From assembly GCF_000496075.1 (NCBI RefSeq), contig NZ_AWXZ01000029.1:160805-224804 (forward strand): a stretch of DNA of 64,000 bases, given 5' to 3'. Origin of the DNA: Lutibaculum baratangense AMV1 (GTDB lineage Bacteria > Pseudomonadota > Alphaproteobacteria > Rhizobiales > Tepidamorphaceae). A model generated the notes under the pieces. The model saw nothing but the letters and a program-made list of their open reading frames with translations, did no database searches and was not told the origin of the DNA. Below are positions 7,527-16,108 of the stretch, piece by piece. The position numbers were made by a program, and so were the translations under genes. Within the stretch, counting starts at the first letter, position 1. Every line of letters starts with the position of its first letter.

Positions 7527-9227
7527 ATGGTAGCGGGGACGGACCTCATCTTCCAGGAGATCGCCTGGCTCCTGCTGGCTGCGGCTGCCCTGGGAGCGGT
7601 CGGGGCGGCGCTGCGCCAGCCGGTCATCGTCAGCTTCATCGCGATCGGCATCGTCTCGGGCGCCCTCTTCACGACGGGCACCGGAACCGACGACCAGATC
7701 CACTTCCTCGCGGAGCTCGGGATCGCCCTCCTTCTGTTCCTCGTCGGCCTGAAGCTCGACTGGCGGCTGGTTCGCACGCTCGGTCCCGTCGCCGTGGCGA
7801 CCGGGCTGGGGCAGGTCGTGTTCACTTCCGTCGCGGGCTTCCTGATCGGCCTCGCCCTCGGGCTCGACGCGGTCACGAGCCTCTACGTCGCGGTGGCGCT
7901 GACCTTCTCGTCGACCATCATCATCGTGAAGCTCCTCACCGACAAGCGCGAGCTCGAGACGCTGCACGGCCAGATCGCGCTGGGCTTCCTCATCGTGCAG
8001 GACATCTTCGTGGTCGTCGCGATGGTCGCCCTGTCGACGCTCGGCATCGGCGCGGGCGAAGGCGGCGCCGGCTCGCTCGTCCGGACGCTCGGCGCCCTCG
8101 TCGGGGCCATCGTGTTCCTCGTCCTGTTCGTCCGCTATCTCGCCGATCCGCTCGTCGAGCGGCTGGCGCGGACGCCGGAGCTTCTCGTGATATTCGGCAT
8201 CGGCTGGGCAGCCGCGGCGGCCTCCGTCGCCGATGTCGCCGGGCTCGGCAAGGAGCTCGGAGGCCTGATCGCCGGCGTCTCGCTCGGCTCCACGGCTCAC
8301 CGGGACATGATCTCGGCGCGGCTTTCGTCCATGCGCGACTTCCTGCTCCTCTTCTTCTTCCTCTCGATCGGCGCGGCGCTCGATCTCTCGACCCTCGGCT
8401 CGCATCTGGGAAGCGCCGTCGCATTCTCGCTGTTCGTGCTGGTCGGCAACCCGCTGATCGTCGTCCTGATCATGGCGTGGATGGGCTACCGCGCGCGCAC
8501 CGGCTTCCTCGCCGGCCTCACCGTGGCCCAGATCTCGGAGTTCTCGCTCATCTTCATCGCGATGGGCGTGAGCCTCGGCCATGTCGACCAGTCGGCCGTC
8601 GGGCTCGTCACGCTCGTGGGGCTCGTGACGATCGCCACCTCGGTCTACATGATCACCTATTCGCAGCAGCTCTACCGCTGGGCGCAGCCGCTGCTCGCGC
8701 CCTTCGACTTCGGGCGCCGCCCGGAAGGCCCCGGCGAGAACGTCGGCGAGCGTCCGACCGACGTCATACTCTTCGGCCTCGGACGGTTCGGCGGCGAGCT
8801 GCTCGTGAAGCTCGAGGATGCGGGGATGCAGGTGCTGGGTGTCGACGTCGATCCCCGCGCGGTGCGGGAGTGGAGGAGCAAGGGCCGTCGCGTCCGGTTC
8901 GGCGACGTGACGGAGCAGGAGTTCTGGGCCGAGCTCCCGCTCGGGCAGGCGCGCTGGATCGTGCTGGCGGTGCCCTACGGAACGATCCTCCTGACCGAGA
9001 CCGATGCCCGGAGCGGCCTGCTCGCCGCGTTGCGCAGTCACACCTTCAGCGGCCGCATCGCGATCACCGCGCGGGACGACGCGGAAGGCCGGCGCCTCGG
9101 CGAAGGCGGCACCGACCTCGTCCTCTACCCCTTCGCCGCGGCGGCGAGCGCGGCCGTGAAGGACATCATCGACCTCGACGCGGATATGGTGTCGTTCGGA
9201 AGAACAAGCGAAGGAGCTGCCGCATGA
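7527..9227 (+). CDS. CPA2-family cation:proton antiporter with C-terminal TrkA-N (RCK) domain
   Basis: 566-residue inner-membrane antiporter of the KefB/KefC type. Residues ~1-390 contain about 12 hydrophobic helices, with the family stretches LGIALLLFLVGL, LTFSSTIIIVKLL and GFLIVQDIF. A cytoplasmic nucleotide-binding RCK domain begins at VILFGLGRFGGELL, with a GxGxxG fold signature, and ends near residue 566. Such proteins exchange K+ or Na+ for H+, gated by ligands on the RCK domain. The start at 7527 is the first ATG before the first hydrophobic helix. The stop overlaps the UspA start (ATGA), so the two are co-translated. Confidence 0.88.
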   Translation: MVAGTDLIFQEIAWLLLAAAALGAVGAALRQPVIVSFIAIGIVSGALFTTGTGTDDQIHFLAELGIALLLFLVGLKLDWRLVRTLGPVAVATGLGQVVFTSVAGFLIGLALGLDAVTSLYVAVALTFSSTIIIVKLLTDKRELETLHGQIALGFLIVQDIFVVVAMVALSTLGIGAGEGGAGSLVRTLGALVGAIVFLVLFVRYLADPLVERLARTPELLVIFGIGWAAAAASVADVAGLGKELGGLIAGVSLGSTAHRDMISARLSSMRDFLLLFFFLSIGAALDLSTLGSHLGSAVAFSLFVLVGNPLIVVLIMAWMGYRARTGFLAGLTVAQISEFSLIFIAMGVSLGHVDQSAVGLVTLVGLVTIATSVYMITYSQQLYRWAQPLLAPFDFGRRPEGPGENVGERPTDVILFGLGRFGGELLVKLEDAGMQVLGVDVDPRAVREWRSKGRRVRFGDVTEQEFWAELPLGQARWIVLAVPYGTILLTETDARSGLLAALRSHTFSGRIAITARDDAEGRRLGEGGTDLVLYPFAAAASAAVKDIIDLDADMVSFGRTSEGAAA

Positions 9228-10099
9228 GGATGGTCGTCGCAGCGACGGACCTGTCGAAGCGGGGAGACAGGGCCGTGGACCGGGCGGCCCTCATCGCAAG
9301 GGGTGCCGGCGCGGAGCTGCTCGTCCTGCACGTCGTCGACGACGACCAGCCGCGGGGAATCGTGCAGGGCCTCGTGGCCGAGGCCGAGGAGTATCTTTCG
9401 GCCGAGGTGGCGGCCCGGGCGGGCTCCGTCCCGGCGCGCCACCTTGTGGTCACCGGCGACATCTACGTCGCCCTGCACGAAGAAGCCGCGTCCGCGGGCG
9501 CCGGCCTGATCGTCGCGGGCGACCATCGGCACAGCGCCATCCGCGACGTCTTCAGGGACACGACGATCGAGCGGCTCGTCAGGCTGTCCTCCGTGCCCGT
9601 CCTGATCGCCCGGCGCCCGGAGGCGAAACCCTATCTCAGGGCGCTCCTCGGGGTGGAGAGTGGCGAGGCGATGGAGCTCGCCCACGTGATCGACGGCTGG
9701 GGCGAGGTGCGGCCCGAGCAACTCGTGATCCTCCATGCCTTCGACGCGCTCGCGGCCGGTCTCATGGCCTACGCCGGAGCGAGCCGGGAGGACATCGAGG
9801 CACACGGCCGGGAGATGGCCGAAGGCCTCGCCGAGCGCCTGCACGCGACGCTCGACGCGCAACTGGCCCGCCGCACGCGCCTCAGGGTCCTCGAGGGCGA
9901 GCCCGCCGCTCTCATGCAGGAGACGGCGGAACGGGAGAACTGCGACCTGATCGTCGTCTCGACGCATGCGCGGCGGGGCCTCATGCGCGGTCTCCTCGGA
10001 AGCGTCAGCTCCGCCCTGCTGCGCCGCGGCACGACGGACCTCCTGATCGTGCCGCGGGTCGTGGCCTCCGCCCATGCCGCTGACGCCGCCAGTCTCTAG
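9224..10099 (+). CDS. Tandem universal stress protein (UspA x2)
   Basis: 291-residue cytoplasmic protein with two UspA-like domains. Domain 1 (about 1-135) starts MRMVVAATDLSKRGDRAVDRA and has the nucleotide-pocket-like GDHRHSAIRD region and VPVLIARRP. Domain 2 (about 150-280) ends STHARRGLMRGLLGSVSSALLRRG, close to the ATP-binding G-2x-G-9x-G(S/T) pattern. Domain 1 lacks a clear copy of that pattern. The start overlaps the antiporter stop by four bases. The pairing suggests the UspA protein reports on or modulates ion homeostasis under stress; this is inference. Confidence 0.88.
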   Translation: MRMVVAATDLSKRGDRAVDRAALIARGAGAELLVLHVVDDDQPRGIVQGLVAEAEEYLSAEVAARAGSVPARHLVVTGDIYVALHEEAASAGAGLIVAGDHRHSAIRDVFRDTTIERLVRLSSVPVLIARRPEAKPYLRALLGVESGEAMELAHVIDGWGEVRPEQLVILHAFDALAAGLMAYAGASREDIEAHGREMAEGLAERLHATLDAQLARRTRLRVLEGEPAALMQETAERENCDLIVVSTHARRGLMRGLLGSVSSALLRRGTTDLLIVPRVVASAHAADAASL

Positions 10100-10180
10100 C
10101 GGGTCCGACGTACCGGATGCCGTGGCGATGACGGCACCCGACAGCGCCGGCGGGACGCCGTGGGAGGCCGGCCGGGTGCG

Positions 10181-10897
10181 ATGACGGCCGCGACACCAGC
10201 CCTCGGTTCCTGCCTCGTCTGCGGGTCGCCCGGCCCGCGCCTCTTCTGCCACGTCGACGGCCGGACCTACTGGCGGTGCGACGCCTGCGCCGCGACCCTG
10301 CTCGATCCGACGATGCACCCCTCGCCCGAAGCGGAGCGGGCGGAGTATCGGCTGCATCGCAACAACCCGCACGACCCGGGCTACCGGCGCTTCGTCTCAA
10401 GGCTCGGCGATCCCCTGCTCGCCAGGCTCGAAGGGCCCCGCAGGGGCCTCGATTTCGGCAGCGGCGGCGGCTCCGCCCTCGCCGCGATCTTCGAGGAATC
10501 CGGACACGAGGTCGTGCCGTACGATCCGTTCTTCGCGGACGATCCCGGGGCGCTGTCAGAGCGCTACGACTTCATCCTCTGCTCCGAGGTCGTCGAGCAC
10601 TTCCACGATCCCGCCCGCGAGTTCCGCCGTCTCGACGGGCTGCTCGAGCCGGGAGCCTGGCTCGGCATCATGACCTGCTTCCAGACCGACGACGAGAAAT
10701 TCGCCGGCTGGCACTACCGCAAGGACCTCACCCACGTCGTGTTTTACCGCGAGGAGACGCTTCGCTTCATCGCGAATGAGCATGGCTGGACGTGCGAGAT
10801 ACCGCGCAAGGACGTGGCGCTCATGCGGAAGCCGGATCGCCGGCCCTGGCGGGCTTCGGCCAGGCGTTCAGCCCGGCAGCGTCGCGTCTCCCGATAG
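10181..10897 (+). CDS. SAM-dependent methyltransferase with N-terminal zinc ribbon
   Basis: 238-residue protein. C11/C14 and C33/C36 form a CxxC...CxxC zinc-ribbon-like start. A class I methyltransferase fold follows, with motif I LDFGSGGGSAL, an acidic loop after VVPYDPFF, and CSEVVEHF, which resembles the motif of UbiE/Cyclin-type methyltransferases. Proteins of this build act on small molecules or sugar intermediates; the substrate here is unknown. The ATG at 10181 is used; a GTG at 10160 would add seven residues. The last 30 bases overlap the 3' end of the convergent LysR gene, so the two cannot be fully transcribed without antisense contact. Confidence 0.78.
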   Translation: MTAATPALGSCLVCGSPGPRLFCHVDGRTYWRCDACAATLLDPTMHPSPEAERAEYRLHRNNPHDPGYRRFVSRLGDPLLARLEGPRRGLDFGSGGGSALAAIFEESGHEVVPYDPFFADDPGALSERYDFILCSEVVEHFHDPAREFRRLDGLLEPGAWLGIMTCFQTDDEKFAGWHYRKDLTHVVFYREETLRFIANEHGWTCEIPRKDVALMRKPDRRPWRASARRSARQRRVSR

Positions 10898-11842
10898 CGC
10901 GGGCCCACGCCTCTCCCGGCCTGGTCCGGGCGCGGCGAGCCCTTGATCCACGGCCGCGCCGCCCCGGGCGGATGCCCCTCCTCCCGCACGCGTGGCGAGC
11001 CAGGTGGCGAAGAGGCGGGAGGCGGCGACGTTCGCGCCGTCGGGGTTGATCCCGACGCAATAGGCGGCGCCCGGCACCCGGCATTGCGGCCAGGGCTCGA
11101 CCAGATGCCCGCCGCGCAGGAGCTCCTCGACGAGGAAGAGCGGCGCGACGAGCGCGCCTATGCCGGACAGTGCGGCCTCGAGCGCCACGTAGAAGTGCGG
11201 GAAGCGGATGGCCTGCGGCATCTTCCGCGCGCGCGTCGCAAGGCTCAGCCACCTCTCGAGCTCGCCGGGGCGCGTGTCGGCGGCCACGAGTGGCAGGGCC
11301 AGCGGATCGCTCGCGCCCGCGAGGCCCGGCACCGTCACCAGCCCAAGCTCCTCGACGAAGAGCGGGCGTGGCTCGAGGCGTGGCGCGAGCGCCCTGCCCC
11401 GACGGATCATCACGTCGAACTCGAGCGCGTCCCAGTCCTCCGTCGTGTGGGTCGGCCTGACCCTCACCCGCAGACCCGGATCGGCCCCCTGGAAGCCCGG
11501 CAGGCGCGGGATCAGCCAGCGCATCGCGAAGGTGGCCGGCGCCACGGCCGTCAGCACGGTCGTCTCGTCCTCCGCCTCGATCTCGTCGAGCGCGCGGGCG
11601 AGGATGGCGCAGGCCTCGCCCATCGCGGCGGCGAGCCGCTCGCCGTCAGGGCTCGCGATCATGCCGCGTCGCTTCTCCGTGAAGAGCGGGCGTCCCACCC
11701 ACTGCTCCAGATGCGAGATCTGCTTGCTGACGGCGCCGTGGGTGACGCAGAGCTCCTCCGCCGCCCCGGAGACGCTACCGTTCCGGACAACGCTTTCCAA
11801 GGCTAGTAAAGATTTGAGCGACGGAAGTCGGCGTTTTGTCAT
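10868..11842 (-). CDS. LysR-family regulator (GcvA-like), divergent from phnA
   Basis: 324-residue regulator. The N-terminal winged HTH is LPSLKSLLALESVVRNGSVSGAAEEL...THGAVSKQISHLEQWVGRPLF, the GcvA-like subgroup. An effector-binding domain follows; the C-terminal ~35 residues are low-complexity G/A/R-rich. The ATG at 11842 sits inside an ATGTGA-N7-TCACAT inverted repeat; a start 15 bases upstream (11857) is also possible. It is transcribed away from phnA across a 148-base AT-rich gap that contains a second, longer dyad. LysR proteins typically repress themselves and activate the divergent operon, so this is the likely PhnR-type activator of the phosphonate genes. Ligand inferred only. Confidence 0.86.
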   Translation of the reverse strand: MTKRRLPSLKSLLALESVVRNGSVSGAAEELCVTHGAVSKQISHLEQWVGRPLFTEKRRGMIASPDGERLAAAMGEACAILARALDEIEAEDETTVLTAVAPATFAMRWLIPRLPGFQGADPGLRVRVRPTHTTEDWDALEFDVMIRRGRALAPRLEPRPLFVEELGLVTVPGLAGASDPLALPLVAADTRPGELERWLSLATRARKMPQAIRFPHFYVALEAALSGIGALVAPLFLVEELLRGGHLVEPWPQCRVPGAAYCVGINPDGANVAASRLFATWLATRAGGGASARGGAAVDQGLAAPGPGRERRGPALSGDATLPG

Positions 11843-11859
11843 GTGACTTGCTTTCACAT
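11841..11859. promoter_or_regulatory. Inverted repeat overlapping the LysR start codon
   Basis: ATGTGA-N7-TCACAT, a perfect six-base dyad. Its left arm includes the LysR initiation codon, so binding there would block that gene. It resembles a CRP half-site pair but has a seven-base rather than six-base spacer. Possible autoregulatory site. Confidence 0.4.
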
Positions 11860-11902
11860 ATCGCAGATTTTATTTCGCTTGCCCGCAGAACCACCACAGA
11901 CA

Positions 11903-11925
11903 TAATAACACTTATCAAGTTATTA
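11903..11925. promoter_or_regulatory. Candidate LysR operator in the phnA divergent promoter region
   Basis: TAATAAC-N9-GTTATTA, a perfect seven-base dyad in an AT-rich patch of otherwise GC-rich DNA. It contains the T-N11-A arrangement typical of LysR boxes. It lies about 65 bases upstream of the phnA ATG and 60 bases from the LysR start, where an activator site is expected. Reading is from sequence; binding is inferred. Confidence 0.55.
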
Positions 11926-11990
11926 CTGAAAACCACTTGAGCCGGATACGATACCGGAAGCTCGTGGCAGTTTCATTACAGGGAGAGAGC

Positions 11991-13262
11991 ATGCCCGCCG
12001 TGCAGCCTCGGCCGATCCCGGCCGACGATCGGAGCCTCGTCGTCAACGGCCGGACCTACCGCTGGCCGCGGCGGCCCATCGTCGTCATCTGCTACGACGG
12101 CTGCGACCCGGCCTATGTCGAGGCGGCCTGCGAGGCGGGCGTCGTCCCGCATCTCGAGGCGATGATCGAGACGGGCTTCGCGGTCGAGGCACTGGCGGCG
12201 ATGCCGACCTTCACGAACCCCAACAACGTCTCGATCGTCTGCGGCGCGCCGCCGAGCGTGCACGGGATCTCCGGCAACTACTACCTCGACGCCGAGACCG
12301 GACGCGAGGTGATGATGCTCGATGACGCGGGCATGATCGCGCCGACGGTCCTCGCGGCGTTCTCGAAGGCCGGCGCGCGGGTCGCCGCGGTGACGGCCAA
12401 GGACAAGCTCCTGAGGGCGCTCGCGAAGGACCTCGACGGCATCTCCTTCTCCGCCGAGCGCGCCGACGCCGCGACCATGGCGGAGAACGGCATAGAGGAC
12501 GCGACGAGGCTCGTCGGGCGCCCGTCGCCGGAGCAGTACCAGCCGGACCTCTCCCTCTTCGTGCTCGACGCGGGCGTGCGGCTTCTCGAGGAAGGGCCGG
12601 TCGACCTCCTGTATCTCTCGCTGTCGGACCTCGTCCAGCACAGCCACGCGCCCGGCGCGGAGGCGGCGAACCGGTTCATGGCCGAGGTCGACAGGCGCGT
12701 CGGCCGGCTCATCGGGCTCGGCGCGACCGTCGGCATCGTCGCCGACCACGGCATGAGCGACATGGCGCGGCAGGACGGCTCGCCCAACGTCGTCTACCTC
12801 GGCGACGCGCTCGATGCCCGTTTCGGACGAGACCGGACGCGCGTCATCTGCCCGATCACCGATCCCTTCGTGCGGCATCACGGCGCGCTGGGCGGCTTCG
12901 TCCGGGTGCATCTCCTGGCTCCCGACCTCGCCCCCGACGCGGTGCAGGCGGCCATTTCCGCAATCGACGGCGTCGCCCTCGTCCTGCCGAGGGACGAGGC
13001 GTGCGCGCGCTTCGAGCTGCCGCCGGAGCGGGAGGCCGACTTCGTCGTGATCGCGGAGCCGGGTGTGGCTTTGGGCGCCCGTGCCGAGAACCACGACATC
13101 GGCCAGCTCGCCGGGACGCGGCTCAGGTCGCATGGCGGCCTAGAGGAGCAGCGCGTGCCCTTCATCCTCTCGCGCCCGCTCAACGCCGCCTACCAAGCGC
13201 GCACCGGGGGGACTTTGCGCAATTTCGACATCTTCGACGTCGCCATCAACGGGACCGACTGA
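11991..13262 (+). CDS. phnA: Phosphonoacetate hydrolase
   Basis: 423-residue alkaline-phosphatase-superfamily enzyme that hydrolyses phosphonoacetate to acetate and phosphate, using two metal ions in the cytoplasm. Expected features are visible: metal ligand D36 in ICYDGCDP, nucleophile T75 in PTFTNPNN, N96 in SGNYY, a TAKDKL lysine pair (K137/K139) like the carboxylate-binding lysines described for PhnA, D213/H217 in SDLVQH, D252/H253 in VADHGM, and a late SHGG histidine. Length fits the family. The ATG at 11991 follows GGGAGAGAGC; homology starts at VVNGRTYRWPRRP. It heads a plus-strand operon with the second hydrolase (3-base gap) and an ABC importer. The divergent LysR gene is the likely activator. 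No phnW or phnY lies in the window, so an aminoethylphosphonate route is not complete here. Confidence 0.85.
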   Translation: MPAVQPRPIPADDRSLVVNGRTYRWPRRPIVVICYDGCDPAYVEAACEAGVVPHLEAMIETGFAVEALAAMPTFTNPNNVSIVCGAPPSVHGISGNYYLDAETGREVMMLDDAGMIAPTVLAAFSKAGARVAAVTAKDKLLRALAKDLDGISFSAERADAATMAENGIEDATRLVGRPSPEQYQPDLSLFVLDAGVRLLEEGPVDLLYLSLSDLVQHSHAPGAEAANRFMAEVDRRVGRLIGLGATVGIVADHGMSDMARQDGSPNVVYLGDALDARFGRDRTRVICPITDPFVRHHGALGGFVRVHLLAPDLAPDAVQAAISAIDGVALVLPRDEACARFELPPEREADFVVIAEPGVALGARAENHDIGQLAGTRLRSHGGLEEQRVPFILSRPLNAAYQARTGGTLRNFDIFDVAINGTD

Positions 13263-13265
13263 GCC

Positions 13266-14534
13266 ATGGCGCGCATCGTCGCAATCATGCTGGACGGCCT
13301 GAGGCGAGACCTCCTCCGGCCCGACACGACGCCGAGCCTCGCGCGCTTCGCGGAGAGGGCGGAGAGCTTCGCGAACCACCGCTCCGTGTTCCCCTCGTGC
13401 ACGCGCGTCGTCTCCGCCGCCTTCGCGACGGGCTGCCATCCCCGCCGCAACGGGCTGCCGGGCAACACCTGCGCGCTGATGGAGGACGGCCGGCTCAGGC
13501 TGCACGACGTCGGTGTCCCGGGCTTCTTCGAGCACCGCCGGACCGTGACGGGGCGATCCCTCGAGATGCCGACGATGGCCGAGCGGCTCGCCGGGCACGG
13601 CGGCGTCGTGGTGTTCAACAACGTCTCGCCGGGAGCCGCCAGCGCTCACGATCCCGACGGGCACGGCCACGTCTATCACCGCGCGGGCTCCTACGGCCCG
13701 GGCCGCGTCCCGCTACCCGAGGCGGAGGGCCTCGACATCGCACCCGGCATCGACGGCGACCGGGCGATGGCCCGCCGCTTCGTCGACGAGGTCCTGCCCG
13801 GCCGGGCGGCCCTGTCGGTCTTGTGGCTGTCCGAGCCCGACACGACCCAGCATGCCGTGCCGCTCGGATCGGCCGCGCATCTCGACGTGCTGTGCGAGGC
13901 CGACGCGATTGCCGGCACCCTCATCGAGGCGGTGGAGGAGCTGGCGGCTCGGGGCGAGGACGTGCTGCTGATCGTCGGGTCCGACCACGGCCACCAGACG
14001 GTCGACGGGACGGTCGACGTCGCGCAGTCGCTGGTCGACGCGGGCCTGAAGGCGGCCGCCGACAGCGACGACGTCGTGGTCGCGCCGAACGGAACGGCGG
14101 CGCTCGTCTACGTGCACCCCCGACACGAAGATCGCGTCGCGGCCATCGCCGAGCATCTTCGCGCCCAGCCCTGGGCCGGCGAGGTCTTTCACGGCGAGGC
14201 GCTGGCCGAGCACGGGCACGACCAGGCCCACGGACTCGCGATCGCGATCTCCATGGCTTCGAGCGAGGCGCCGAACGAACACGGCATCCCCGGTCGCAGC
14301 TTCGCCGTGAAGGCGCTCGGCACGAAGCCCGACCGGGACGGATGCGGGCAGCACGGCGGCCTCGGAACCTACGAGCAGTCGCCGGTGCTGATGATCGCCG
14401 GCCGCGGCTTCCGCCCCGGAGTCCGCCGCGAACCGCCGAGCTCGATCGTCGACATCGCCCCCACCTGCCTCGCCCACCTGGGGCTCGCCGCCGAGGATCT
14501 CGACGGCCGCCCCCTGCAGACCGACCACCCCTGA
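13266..14534 (+). CDS. Alkaline-phosphatase-superfamily phosphodiesterase/phosphonohydrolase of unknown substrate
   Basis: 422-residue enzyme in the nucleotide pyrophosphatase/phosphodiesterase branch. Metal and catalytic residues can be followed: D10 in IMLDGLRRD, a probable threonine nucleophile T46 in VFPSCTRV, PDTTQH, GSDHGHQT and a late CGQHGGLG histidine. The usual PTxTxPN motif is replaced by PSCTRVV, so the family is recognised but the subgroup is not. It begins three bases after phnA and is followed closely by the transporter, with no signal peptide, so it probably acts on imported material in the cytoplasm. A plausible job is releasing a phosphonate or phosphate from an ester before PhnA acts. 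It is not a PhnA duplicate: the TNPNN motif and lysine pair are absent. Confidence 0.75.
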   Translation: MARIVAIMLDGLRRDLLRPDTTPSLARFAERAESFANHRSVFPSCTRVVSAAFATGCHPRRNGLPGNTCALMEDGRLRLHDVGVPGFFEHRRTVTGRSLEMPTMAERLAGHGGVVVFNNVSPGAASAHDPDGHGHVYHRAGSYGPGRVPLPEAEGLDIAPGIDGDRAMARRFVDEVLPGRAALSVLWLSEPDTTQHAVPLGSAAHLDVLCEADAIAGTLIEAVEELAARGEDVLLIVGSDHGHQTVDGTVDVAQSLVDAGLKAAADSDDVVVAPNGTAALVYVHPRHEDRVAAIAEHLRAQPWAGEVFHGEALAEHGHDQAHGLAIAISMASSEAPNEHGIPGRSFAVKALGTKPDRDGCGQHGGLGTYEQSPVLMIAGRGFRPGVRREPPSSIVDIAPTCLAHLGLAAEDLDGRPLQTDHP

Positions 14535-14554
14535 AAAAACGCCGGAGCACGACA

Positions 14555-16102
14555 ATGAAGACGCCCCTGCTCGCCATGAGCCGCCGCCAGCTGATCGCCG
14601 GCGTCGCTTTCGCCACGCTCGCCTCGACGCTTCCCCTTCCGCTCGTCGCCGAGGAGGTCAGCCGCGGAGGCGTGCTGCACTACGCGACGCTCGGCCTCGA
14701 CACCTCCGATCCCCATCGCCACACCGGCTCCATCGCCGTGCAGCAGCTCTATGTCGAGGCGCTCACCTCGATCGGGCCCGACGGCGGCGTCGAGCCGTTC
14801 CTCGCCGAGAGCTACGAGATCTCCGACGACGGCCTGACCTACACCTTCACCCTGCGCGAGGGTGTGAAGTTCCACAACGGCGACACCATGACCGCGCAGG
14901 ACGTGGTGGCGAATTTCGAGCGCGTGAAGGAAAACATCTCGGGCGGCTGGCTCGCCTCCGCGATGAAGCTCGTCGGCACGGTGGAGGGGCGCGACGAGCG
15001 CACCGTCGTCCTCACCATGACCGAGCCCTACGCGCCGCTGGCGAACCTGCTCTCTGAACTCTGGATCGTGTCGCCGAAGTCGGAAGGCTGGGACGAGACG
15101 ATCACGACGCCGATCGGCACCGGCCCGTTCAGCTTCGGCGAGTGGCAGCCGCAGCTGCGCCTCTACGCTCCCGCGCACAACGACTACTGGCGCGGCGAGA
15201 TGCCGTATCTCGAGGCCGTGGAGGCGAACCTGCGCGACGATCTCGACAAGGCGAGCGCGATGCGGGCGGGCGAGATCCACATCGCCAGCGTTCCGCGCGA
15301 CGTGGCGGGCCAGCTCGGCCGGAGCGGCGACATCCGCGTCAGCACGCTGAAGGACTCCACCTGGTACTTCGTCTCCTTCAACAACCGCAATCCCCGCCCG
15401 CCCTTCGACAACCCGAAGGTTCGCGAGGCGATCATGTACGCAGTCGACAAGCAGGCCTTCATGAACTTCATGGCCGGCGAGGACGGGGTCGTGACGAACC
15501 AGATGGTGATGCCCGGCCACGTCTATTTCGACCAGGAGCTGCACGACGCCGACCGGCACGCCGCGCCCGACCTCGACAAGGCGAAGGCGATGCTGGCCGA
15601 GGCCGGCGTGACGCCGGAGGAGATCACGATCGAATTCGTGTCCTGGCAGGAGAACTATCCGCAGGTCGTCGTGCAGATGGTCCGCCAGCTCGGCTTCAAG
15701 GTGAACCACGTCGCGCTCGACGATCTGGGTGCCCAGAACCGGCTCGGCCAGTACGACTGGGACATGAACGCGATGGCGTCGGGCCCGCGCGCCGACATCT
15801 TCCTGCGCTTCGTGCGGCTGATGAGCGACGGGCCGAACCCCGTCCTCTGGGGCGGCATCCAGGACGCCGATCTCGACGCGACGATCAAGGCGGCCGTGGC
15901 GGAGCCCGACGAGGCCGAGCGGAAGGCGCTCTACCTCGACGCCTGGGGCCGGGTGATGGACGGCTACTACACCGTCGTCCTCGGCCACGCCGCGAACACG
16001 ATCGCGATGCGCGAGGAGGTTCAGGGCTACGAGCCGGGCTTCACCTGGTCGCCGAACTGGGCCACGGGCGGCATCGCCCAGACCTGGCTCGCCAGGGACT
16101 GA
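14555..16102 (+). CDS. ABC transporter substrate-binding protein, SBP_bac_5 (dipeptide/opine/nickel type)
   Basis: 515-residue periplasmic binding protein. The N-terminus carries a twin-arginine-like signal, MSRRQLIAG followed by a hydrophobic stretch and cleavage near LVAEE. The mature protein opens RGGVLHYATLGLDTSDPHRHTGS and holds family blocks FLAESYEISDDGLTYTFTLR, GVKFHNGD and PIGTGPF. This family binds peptides, opines, sugars or nickel rather than the small phosphonates usually bound by PhnD. CGGAG lies nine bases before the ATG. It is third in the phnA operon and is the clearest clue that the imported compound is larger than phosphonoacetate. Ligand unknown. Confidence 0.88.
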   Translation: MKTPLLAMSRRQLIAGVAFATLASTLPLPLVAEEVSRGGVLHYATLGLDTSDPHRHTGSIAVQQLYVEALTSIGPDGGVEPFLAESYEISDDGLTYTFTLREGVKFHNGDTMTAQDVVANFERVKENISGGWLASAMKLVGTVEGRDERTVVLTMTEPYAPLANLLSELWIVSPKSEGWDETITTPIGTGPFSFGEWQPQLRLYAPAHNDYWRGEMPYLEAVEANLRDDLDKASAMRAGEIHIASVPRDVAGQLGRSGDIRVSTLKDSTWYFVSFNNRNPRPPFDNPKVREAIMYAVDKQAFMNFMAGEDGVVTNQMVMPGHVYFDQELHDADRHAAPDLDKAKAMLAEAGVTPEEITIEFVSWQENYPQVVVQMVRQLGFKVNHVALDDLGAQNRLGQYDWDMNAMASGPRADIFLRFVRLMSDGPNPVLWGGIQDADLDATIKAAVAEPDEAERKALYLDAWGRVMDGYYTVVLGHAANTIAMREEVQGYEPGFTWSPNWATGGIAQTWLARD

Positions 16103-16108
16103 ACGACG

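Noticed and set aside
11841..11859. CRP/FNR binding site (TGTGA...TCACA)
   Set aside because: Spacer is seven bases instead of six, and the element overlaps a start codon; more likely a regulator dyad of the LysR gene.
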